DNA from: a virus
Length of the DNA: 27,067 nt
Strand: one strand, 5' to 3'
IMG/VR virus record: IMGVR_UViG_3300046507_000537
Coordinates: 1-27,067 of that record
The notes beneath the pieces are model-generated. The model made no database searches, was not told the DNA's origin, and saw only the letters and a list, made by a program, of their open reading frames with translations. The position numbers were made by a program, and so were the translations under genes. Of this stretch, positions 7,893 to 12,732 are shown one piece after another (the stretch's first letter is position 1; each line of letters starts with the position of its first letter).

Positions 7893-8092
7893 AGAAGGCT
7901 TCACCCGAGCAAGTAGACGCCCTGCAACGCATGTACGGCAACACCCACGTAGCAGCGCCGAGGCGAGCGGTAGCAGCGCACAAGGCCGAAATGAAGCGCA
8001 AGCTATTCGGCACCTGGGGCGGCTGGTATTTGATCGCCGTCGCCGCGATCTCCGTTGTCATGCTTGGCTTGAACGCCCTGCATCAGATTTGA
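7889..8092 (+). CDS. Small single-pass membrane protein
   Basis: A 67-residue protein. The first about 40 residues are basic and hydrophilic (EQVDALQRMYGNTHV, RRAVAAHKAEMKRK); residues about 46-65 form one transmembrane helix (WYLIAVAAISVVMLGLNALH). This predicts a cytoplasmic N-terminus anchored by a C-terminal tail. Its ATG overlaps the stop of the preceding gene (ATGA), so the two are coupled. It is the last gene before the terminator at 8116. Function unknown; an inner-membrane effector against host or superinfecting phage is one possibility. Confidence 0.68.
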   Translation: MKKASPEQVDALQRMYGNTHVAAPRRAVAAHKAEMKRKLFGTWGGWYLIAVAAISVVMLGLNALHQI

Positions 8093-8115
8093 ACGGTCTG
8101 CACCTGATTTGAATG

Positions 8116-8138
8116 GACGCCCTCGGGCGTCTTTTTTT
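8116..8138 (+). terminator. Rho-independent terminator of first early cassette
   Basis: GACGCCC (8116-8122) pairs perfectly with GGGCGTC (8125-8131) across a minimal loop and is followed by seven T. It lies 24 bases after the 7889 gene and just before the next promoter. Confidence 0.88.
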
Positions 8139-8172
8139 ATGCATGCTGTGTTGCTTTTTACGCATCGAAACG

Positions 8173-8201
8173 TTGACGCATAAATTTACGCATAGTATGT
8201 A
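8173..8201 (+). promoter_or_regulatory. Promoter of second early cassette, near-copy of the 6432 promoter
   Basis: TTGACG (8173-8178), 17-bp spacer, TATGTA (8196-8201). The spacer holds GCATAAATTTACGC (8178-8191), a one-base variant of the 6437 palindrome. Similarity to the 6432 promoter continues through the leader: both carry a CAGCAACA-...-CAACGG element at the same distance. Confidence 0.78.
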
Positions 8202-8236
8202 TTGTGCGTTCAGCAACACTAGCAACGGAACGCACC

Positions 8237-8359
8237 ATGCAGCCCCGCCCTACCGAAGTAATCCGCCGCAAGCCAGCCAAAATCCCGCGCGGCCGACGCG
8301 TTGACCAGTTCCGCGCCGTCGCCATGCGCGTCAAGCGCCTTTACCGGCAACAGGAGTAA
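8237..8359 (+). CDS. Short basic protein (40 aa)
   Basis: A 40-codon frame, MQPRPTEVIRRKPAKIPRGR followed by VDQFRAVAMRVKRLYRQQE, with about a third Arg/Lys. It is the first frame after the 8173 promoter, at the same leader distance as the 6497 gene after its promoter. Its last codons contain AGGAG, the Shine-Dalgarno of the next gene six bases on. Basic composition suggests nucleic-acid or RNA-polymerase binding, but no family is recognised. It is shorter than usual gene-finding limits. Confidence 0.6.
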   Translation: MQPRPTEVIRRKPAKIPRGRRVDQFRAVAMRVKRLYRQQE

Positions 8360-8364
8360 CCGCC

Positions 8365-8559
8365 ATGGAAATCGCAATCTTTACAAGCTCGCCGAACAGC
8401 CGACGCGTCGTCAAGGGCGGCTTTGACTGCCTGGAGGCGGCCGAACGCTATGCGCTCCAGGAATTCAACATTCTCCATTACGACCGCGACCAGGACACCG
8501 ACAATTGCGCGGATTTCATTACCAAAACCGGCGACATCTACGTGATTGAGCCCGTCTGA
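8365..8559 (+). CDS. Hypothetical small protein
   Basis: A 64-residue acidic protein (MEIAIFTSSPNSRRVVKGGF, then AERYALQEF, DRDQDTDNCADF, ending IYVIEPV). Strand-helix-strand character suggests a compact fold, but I recognise no family. The ATG follows AGGAG by 8 bases. After its stop there are 97 bases holding a nested inverted repeat before the next gene. Confidence 0.65.
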   Translation: MEIAIFTSSPNSRRVVKGGFDCLEAAERYALQEFNILHYDRDQDTDNCADFITKTGDIYVIEPV

Positions 8560-8570
8560 TCGGCCCCGGC

Positions 8571-8626
8571 ATCCGGCGTTCGCGCGTCATCACTGTTGCG
8601 ATTTTGTTGTGATCGCAACGCCGGAT
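8571..8626. promoter_or_regulatory. Nested inverted repeats before the 8657 gene
   Basis: Outer arms ATCCGGCGTT (8571-8580) and AACGCCGGAT (8617-8626) are perfect 10-bp inverted repeats. Inner arms GTTGCGAT (8595-8602) and ATCGCAAC (8612-8619) are perfect 8-bp repeats with a 9-base loop, sharing three bases with the outer arm. There is no T-run. An operator or an mRNA structure controlling the downstream genes is plausible. The 14-mer TTGTTGTGATCGCA (8604-8617) recurs at 19993-20006 before the exonuclease gene. Confidence 0.6.
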
Positions 8627-8656
8627 ATCGGGACTTATCCCAACGGAGATTTTACA

Positions 8657-8779
8657 GTGAAAAACCACCTCGAAAACATTGGCCTTGTTCTTGTCGGCCT
8701 CGTCATGATCGCCGCCCCGATCGCATTCAAAGCGTTCATTTGGGCCGCCGTCGCCAAGCTCGTCTGGCACTTCCTTTGA
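8657..8779 (+). CDS. Very small membrane protein (40 aa)
   Basis: A GTG start at 8657 with GGAG nine bases before it gives a 40-residue peptide, MKNHLENIGLVLVGLVMIAA continuing to PIAFKAFIWAAVAKLVWHFL. Nearly all of it is hydrophobic: one or two transmembrane helices. No family recognised. It overlaps the next small membrane ORF by TTGA, and the pair lies between soluble early genes. Upstream bases in the same frame lie in the inverted-repeat region, so a longer form is unlikely. Confidence 0.55.
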   Translation: MKNHLENIGLVLVGLVMIAAPIAFKAFIWAAVAKLVWHFL

Positions 8780-8946
8780 TCAGTCGCGGCAACCTCGTTC
8801 GCGGCATCCTGACAGGCTTAGCGCTCCAGGTTGCCGCCGCCGCCATGATTGGCGGTTTCTTCCTCGCCCTCAACAACCAGCTTGCCCACGCCGACCGCGT
8901 GAACCAGGAGCGCAACGCCCATGTCAGCCATTACCACCACGTTTGA
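8776..8946 (+). CDS. Small membrane protein (56 aa)
   Basis: A TTG start overlapping the previous stop (TTGA, 8776-8779) gives 56 residues: a short basic N-terminus, one transmembrane helix (ILTGLALQVAAAAMIGGFFL) and a hydrophilic His-rich tail (ERNAHVSHYHHV) that would face the periplasm. I see no Shine-Dalgarno, so translation would rely on coupling. An internal ATG at 8845 is an alternative. Its 3' end overlaps the start of the next gene by 26 bases. Function unknown. Confidence 0.5.
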   Translation: MISRGNLVRGILTGLALQVAAAAMIGGFFLALNNQLAHADRVNQERNAHVSHYHHV

Positions 8947-9250
8947 ATTTGAAGAGCTTTCAATCTCGCTTTTCGGGAAGCCCGAGGCCGCCGCCATGTT
9001 CCACGGCAAAGCCACCCTGGAGAGCGAAGGCGGGGAATACCGCGAGCAGTTCTATGTGTCGGAGATCGAGCTTGACGGCGGAACGCGCCTCAACCCGACC
9101 GGAGCCGGCTATCTCGGTTTCCCGAACGCGTTTGAGTGCGAGCTTTTCAAGCGCATCGCGGCAGTAATCGAAAACGATCTTACCGCCATTGGCAACCACG
9201 CCGCCCGCGAATGGGCGAGCCACCTCGAATACATGAAGGAAGCAGCATGA
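8921..9250 (+). CDS. Hypothetical early protein
   Basis: A 109-residue acidic protein with an N-terminal beta-rich half (TTTFEFEELSISLFGK, YREQFYVSEIELDGG) and a helical C-terminus (CELFKRIAAVIENDL, HLEYMKEAA). The ATG at 8921 follows AGGAG by about ten bases. The stop overlaps the start of the HTH gene (ATGA), so the two are coupled. No family recognised; small acidic early proteins next to an HTH gene are candidates for host- or defence-directed functions. Confidence 0.67.
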   Translation: MSAITTTFEFEELSISLFGKPEAAAMFHGKATLESEGGEYREQFYVSEIELDGGTRLNPTGAGYLGFPNAFECELFKRIAAVIENDLTAIGNHAAREWASHLEYMKEAA

Positions 9251-9459
9251 GCGCCGCCGACCGCACCCAACTTTTGCCGCACGAAATCCAGGTCATTCAG
9301 GAGTTGAGCGCCGGCAAATCCGCCAAGCAGATCGCCGATATCATCAAGGTCAACAAATGGACTGTTGACCGTTACGTTTCGGCCGCCATGGGCGTTGCAG
9401 GCGTCCGCAGTTCTGCCGGCCTTGTCGGCTATGCCTTCCGCGCGGGGTTGATCCGGTGA
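9247..9459 (+). CDS. Small LuxR/GerE-type helix-turn-helix protein
   Basis: A 70-residue protein that is little more than a LuxR-type DNA-binding domain: LLPHEIQVIQELSAGKSAKQ, IADIIKVNKWTVDRYVSAAM, GVAGVRSSAGLVGYAFRAGL follow the family's four-helix pattern, including the GKS-KQIAD turn and the GVRSS-LV-YA-R-GLI end. No receiver or ligand domain is attached. The ATG at 9247 overlaps the preceding stop. It likely binds DNA to regulate the early cassette, perhaps by repressing the 8173 promoter; the target is not known. It overlaps the next gene by GTGA. Confidence 0.82.
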   Translation: MSAADRTQLLPHEIQVIQELSAGKSAKQIADIIKVNKWTVDRYVSAAMGVAGVRSSAGLVGYAFRAGLIR

Positions 9460-9791
9460 ACGATATCCTGAAAACAGCAACCGAAGTAGTCGGGCCGCTC
9501 ATCAACCATAACGTAAGGCCGTATCTCATCAAGAACGTTGCCGCCGCGCTCCAGGCCGAGCGCACCCACTGGACCGACCGCCAGGAGATCGAGCGCGCCA
9601 ACTTCATGGCGGCGGCTGATGACGCTGCCGCAAACGCCTTCGAAATGGGCGAGTTTGCCGAGCGCTTGCGCGTCCTGGAGATCGTCAAGACGTGGCGCGA
9701 CGGCTTCAAGGGCACCGAGTATTTGCGACAGTCAATCAACCTCATGATTGCGCAGATCATCCCCCCGGCAGGACAGGAGCCCGCAGAATGA
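9456..9791 (+). CDS. Hypothetical early protein
   Basis: A 111-residue, mostly helical protein (LKTATEVVGPLINHNVRPYL, AALQAERTHWTDRQEIERAN, EFAERLRVLEIVKTWRDGF). The GTG at 9456 overlaps the HTH stop (GTGA). The next gene overlaps its own stop by ATGA, so this is a run of coupled genes. No membrane segment or enzymatic motif. Function unknown. Confidence 0.66.
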   Translation: MNDILKTATEVVGPLINHNVRPYLIKNVAAALQAERTHWTDRQEIERANFMAAADDAAANAFEMGEFAERLRVLEIVKTWRDGFKGTEYLRQSINLMIAQIIPPAGQEPAE

Positions 9792-9997
9792 AGGCCGCCG
9801 ATTTTGACGCCCTGGTGAAAGCCATTGGCCCGAGCCCCGATTACTCTGCATACAACAAGGCCATTCGCGAGGCGCGCGAAGCCGTCTATAAGGCAGAGCG
9901 GTATTTCGGCGGCCCGGTCAAGATCGCGGCGAGCAAGGCGAGGAGCGGCGGCCCCGGCTCCTATGTCGTGACGCTTACTTTCGCGCCGGCAGACTGA
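9788..9997 (+). CDS. Hypothetical early protein
   Basis: A 69-residue protein, MKAADFDALVKAIGPSPDYS onwards, with a helical first half and a strand-like end (GSYVVTLTFAPAD). The ATG overlaps the preceding stop (ATGA), which fixes the start over a longer upstream option. It is the last gene of the second early cassette, closed by the terminator at 10029. Not recognised. Confidence 0.64.
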   Translation: MKAADFDALVKAIGPSPDYSAYNKAIREAREAVYKAERYFGGPVKIAASKARSGGPGSYVVTLTFAPAD

Positions 9998-10028
9998 ATA
10001 GAAAACGCATCGCAGACAATTGACAAAG

Positions 10029-10057
10029 AGCCCGGCTTAAGCTGGGCTTTTTCTTTT
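10029..10057 (+). terminator. Rho-independent terminator of second early cassette
   Basis: AGCCC (10029-10033) pairs with GGGCT (10044-10048) around GGCTTAAGCT, itself able to pair, followed by a T-rich run (TTTTCTTTT). It lies 32 bases after the 9788 gene. Confidence 0.75.
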
Positions 10058-10075
10058 CCAGGCGGAGGGGATGCA

Positions 10076-10285
10076 ATGAAGCGATATCTTGTTTTCGCGG
10101 GCGACCGTTTCGCCGCTGGAGGGTGGCGGGACTATCTTTGCAGTAGCGAAGACGCGCAACGGGCGATCCGAGAGGCAGAGAAATCACTGATGGGCGACGA
10201 GCTTAAGCGTTGGGCGCATGTGGTTGATACGACGGTAAAAGAAATCGTCTGGATGCGTGGGCTATCAATCGGCTCTGACGACTGA
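10076..10285 (+). CDS. Hypothetical small protein upstream of integrase
   Basis: A 69-residue soluble protein (MKRYLVFAGDRFAAGGWRDY, then AIREAEKSL, AHVVDTTVKEIVWMRG). A GGAGGGG Shine-Dalgarno lies about six bases before the ATG. Strand-helix-strand pattern with an N-terminal VFAGD; no family recognised. It sits between two terminators, with no clear promoter in the short gap before it, so read-through from the early cassette is likely. Confidence 0.66.
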   Translation: MKRYLVFAGDRFAAGGWRDYLCSSEDAQRAIREAEKSLMGDELKRWAHVVDTTVKEIVWMRGLSIGSDD

Positions 10286-10325
10286 TAACATTTTTGATAA
10301 CACGCCCTATCGAGCCCGCCAGAAG

Positions 10326-10346
10326 CCCCGCGTTTGCGGGGTTTTT
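10326..10346 (+). terminator. Rho-independent terminator
   Basis: CCCCGC (10326-10331), loop GTTT, GCGGGG (10336-10341), then five T. It follows the 10076 gene by 40 bases and separates it from the integrase. Confidence 0.87.
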
Positions 10347-10437
10347 CGCATCATTCGGCCCAATCGATCATTGGCGCTACTGCAAAAATTTTGTTGCGCT
10401 GTTTCATGGACTTTCCTTATTTCGGCCGTTGCTTAAG

Positions 10438-10467
10438 TGTTGCGATCTGTTGCGATGTGTTGTTTTA
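10438..10467 (+). repeat. Three head-to-tail 10-bp repeats (TGTTGCGAT type)
   Basis: TGTTGCGATC, TGTTGCGATG and TGTTGTTTTA are directly adjacent, one helical turn each, with another TGTTGCG at 10392-10398. The same heptamer recurs in other non-coding regions (4228, 4572, 8594, 15307, 18863, 19893). This may be an operator or iteron array. Confidence 0.6.
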
Positions 10468-10538
10468 ATAGCGATATTCCGGGTGCGTTTGATGCTGTAT
10501 TGATAACATTGTTATAAACCCGCAGGACGATGTTATAA

Positions 10539-11837
10539 ATGGGCACCATTGTTTCCCGAAAAAGACGCGATAAGACGACGGCATATCTCGCAAAAATTAG
10601 CTTAATGCAAGGCGGCCAAATATACCGCGAGAACAAGACATTCGACAGCAAGCGCGAGGCCGCCGCCTGGATCGGAACCCGAGAGCTTGAGCTTTTGCAG
10701 CCTGGAGCGTTCGCCGAGGCGGCCAAGCAAAACGCCACGCTTGGCGACGCAATCACCAAATACATCGAGACGAGCTTGAAGGAGATCGGGCGCACAAAGG
10801 CCCAGGTTTTGGCCGCGATCAAGCTTCACCCCATTGCCGGGAAAGAGTGCCAGGACATCGGCTCAACTGAGATCGTCGCCTATGCCGATGAGCTATTGAG
10901 CGGTGGCCGCCAGCCGCAGACCGTCGCCAATTACCTTTCGCATCTGCAATCAATCTTCGCCATCGCAAAGCCGGCCTGGAACTATCCGCTTGACGAACGC
11001 GCCTTTACCGACGCGCAGAAGGTTTTGAAGCGCCTCGGGAAGATCGGGCGCAGCAACAAGCGAGACACGCGGCCGACGCTAGACCAGCTTGCGGATATCA
11101 TGCTGCTGTATTCGGAGCGGCAAAATTCATGGGAGGATATGACGCCCATGACCCATATTATAGCGTTCGCCATCTTCTCTACGCGCCGCCAAGAGGAGAT
11201 TTGCCGCATAAGGTGGGATGACCTGGACGAAAAGCGCAAGCGCGTTCTGGTGCGCGATTTGAAGCACCCAGGGCAGAAGAAAGGCAATGATACGTGGTGC
11301 GATTTGCCCGACCCCTGCCTAGACATCATCAAGGCGATGCCGCGCATAGATGACCGGATATTCCCGTTCAATCACCGGACGGTCAGCACGAGCTTTACGA
11401 ACGTCCTAAAATTCCTGGAGATCGACGGTTTGCATTTCCACGACTTGCGGCACGATGGAATTTCCCGCCTGTTCGAAATGGACTATTCAATCCCGAAGGC
11501 CGCCGCCGTCTCGGGACATAGGTCATGGAATAGCTTGAAGCGATATACGCACCTGGACCACTCGGGCGACAAGTACGCGGGATGGCAATGGCTACCAGAG
11601 GTAACGCGAGAGCCTAAGAGCGGCTTCCGCCCGCCAGAGAAGCGGGCGAAAGTTGGCAGATGGGGGAAAGAGGCCCGATCAGCCGGCGACGCTCGCAGCA
11701 ACGTCAGCATAGGCGGCCGAGCGCGCGGCGCTGTTGTGCCTGGACACGACCAGGGCGGCGGCAATCCCGGCAAGGGCGAGCCCGAGGGCAACCCAGGCCC
11801 AAGGGTGGTCAAGCGTCGTAGCGCCGGCCGGAACTGA
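10539..11837 (+). CDS. int: Tyrosine recombinase / phage integrase
   Basis: A 432-residue site-specific recombinase for integration and excision. The N-terminal arm-binding and core-binding parts lead to a complete catalytic domain: the first Arg in STRRQEEICRIRW (~216), Lys in DLKHPGQKKG (~245), the HDLRH box (~301-305), GHRS (~327) and the nucleophilic Tyr in RYTHL (~336). The ATG has a distant AGGA. The catalytic domain ends near residue 365. The last about 53 residues (Gly/Arg/Pro-rich) are read from DNA antisense to the endolysin gene, so the two genes overlap tail to tail by 159 bp; that tail is probably not part of the core fold. Upstream repeats may be its arm sites. It marks the phage as temperate. 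Confidence 0.93.
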   Translation: MGTIVSRKRRDKTTAYLAKISLMQGGQIYRENKTFDSKREAAAWIGTRELELLQPGAFAEAAKQNATLGDAITKYIETSLKEIGRTKAQVLAAIKLHPIAGKECQDIGSTEIVAYADELLSGGRQPQTVANYLSHLQSIFAIAKPAWNYPLDERAFTDAQKVLKRLGKIGRSNKRDTRPTLDQLADIMLLYSERQNSWEDMTPMTHIIAFAIFSTRRQEEICRIRWDDLDEKRKRVLVRDLKHPGQKKGNDTWCDLPDPCLDIIKAMPRIDDRIFPFNHRTVSTSFTNVLKFLEIDGLHFHDLRHDGISRLFEMDYSIPKAAAVSGHRSWNSLKRYTHLDHSGDKYAGWQWLPEVTREPKSGFRPPEKRAKVGRWGKEARSAGDARSNVSIGGRARGAVVPGHDQGGGNPGKGEPEGNPGPRVVKRRSAGRN

Positions 11838-12485
11838 GATAGCGCCGCCTGTCACGATGCCACCGGCCGCGCTCGATTTCGATTTTGCCGCCGCGTCTGC
11901 CTTGGCGCTTTCATCGAGCAGAGCCGCCTTTGCCTCGGCCGGCGTCTTGACCGTGGCAAGGTACATCGCAACGCCCTTTGCCTCGACATTGGCGACGCGG
12001 GCCGACCAGCCGCCCTTGAAGGTATTCCAGATTTTCAGGCCATGCAGGTAGCCCAGGCGCTTTGCGCAGATCGCCTTGATTGTCGCCTGCACGTCGCACG
12101 CCTGGACAGCGGCCAGCGTTTGCGGGCCGAACGCGCCATCAACCTGCCGACCGACTGAGGCTTGCAAATCCTTGATCGCTCGCCACGTGCCAGAGTTTAC
12201 GCCATAATCCCAGGTCGCAAGGTCAAGGCCGGCCGGCAGATCGTCGCCGCGTACCACGTCCCAATACTTCGCTTTGTAGATCGGGCTCACGTCAGCCACG
12301 GTCAGCGAAGCAATATCGAGATTCGGGAAGGCGGCGGCCGATATGCCGTACTTGCTGCCTTTCAGCGTACCTTTGCCGACAGCGCCGCCCGTCCAGTTGC
12401 CAGGATCGCTTTTGATGGTCGAGAGCGTCGAGCCCTCATAAACCAGCGTGATACCGAGGCAGTTTGAGAAATTCGTCTTTGCCAT
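11679..12485 (-). CDS. Endolysin, glycoside hydrolase 108 family, with C-terminal membrane helix
   Basis: A 268-residue muramidase-like endolysin. Residues about 9-85 match the GH108 domain: the catalytic Glu lies in LVYEGSTLS, followed by SDPGNWTGG, KYGISAAAFP and ADVSPIYKAKYWDVV. Then comes a PG_binding_3-like part (WDYGVNSGTWRAIKDLQ, VGRQVDGAFGPQT, LHGLKIWNTFKGGWSARV), an Ala/Lys linker and one transmembrane helix (AWVALGLALAGIAAALVV) near residue 245. The classical EGG signature is EGS here. The ATG at 12485 has AAGG ten bases upstream; an upstream TTG (12518) adds 11 unlikely residues. It is distal to the replication genes and far from the holin-spanin genes, an unusual place for an endolysin. 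Confidence 0.88.
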   Translation of the reverse strand: MAKTNFSNCLGITLVYEGSTLSTIKSDPGNWTGGAVGKGTLKGSKYGISAAAFPNLDIASLTVADVSPIYKAKYWDVVRGDDLPAGLDLATWDYGVNSGTWRAIKDLQASVGRQVDGAFGPQTLAAVQACDVQATIKAICAKRLGYLHGLKIWNTFKGGWSARVANVEAKGVAMYLATVKTPAEAKAALLDESAKADAAAKSKSSAAGGIVTGGAISVPAGATTLDHPWAWVALGLALAGIAAALVVSRHNSAARSAAYADVAASVAG

Positions 12486-12504
12486 GTTTTGTTGCCTTGA
12501 GTGG

Positions 12505-12597
12505 TTAGAACACGGCAACTATCCGGCCCGATGGTTGTCCCCATCGAATAACCCGGCGCGGAGACTCCTTACCGATCAGGCTTGAGAGATCGGTCAT
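12505..12597 (-). CDS. Possible 30-residue leader ORF before endolysin
   Basis: ATG at 12597 with AAGGGG five bases before it, reading MTDLSSLIGKESPRRVIRWG and ending GRIVAVF. It stops 19 bases before the endolysin start. The good Shine-Dalgarno and position support a small gene or leader peptide, but the frame also spans an inverted repeat (12571-12577/12590-12596), so it could be a regulatory leader. The DNA between it and the primase (12598-12732) holds no other gene. Confidence 0.35.
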   Translation of the reverse strand: MTDLSSLIGKESPRRVIRWGQPSGRIVAVF

Positions 12598-12693
12598 AAA
12601 TGCCCCTTATCGTCCTGGAAGACAGGCGCGGCCCCGCATCACCGGGTTAGGCTTCATTCGGCCGCGTAATTTGGGGAAATCAAGATGAGCTAG

Positions 12694-12724
12694 AGGCCGC
12701 GACGGAATGAGCCGTTCGCGGCCT
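12694..12724 (-). terminator. Strong hairpin after primase-helicase gene
   Basis: On the minus strand AGGCCGCG-A-ACGG pairs with CCGT-CGCGGCCT around CTCATT: 12 base pairs with one bulged A. It starts eight bases after the primase stop. There is no T-run, so it may attenuate or stabilise rather than terminate, leaving some read-through into the endolysin. Confidence 0.5.
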
Positions 12725-12732
12725 TCTCATTG

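Larger units (their letters stand above)
10283..10537. promoter_or_regulatory. Repeat-rich DNA upstream of integrase (possible attP arm sites)
   Basis: TGATAACA occurs three times (10283-10290, 10295-10302, 10501-10508); related GTTATA elements lie at 10511-10516 and 10532-10537. The last TGATAACA forms an ATAAC-ATT-GTTAT inverted repeat just before the integrase start. Integrase or excisionase arm sites and autoregulatory operators look like this. No att core can be named without the host sequence. Confidence 0.45.
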
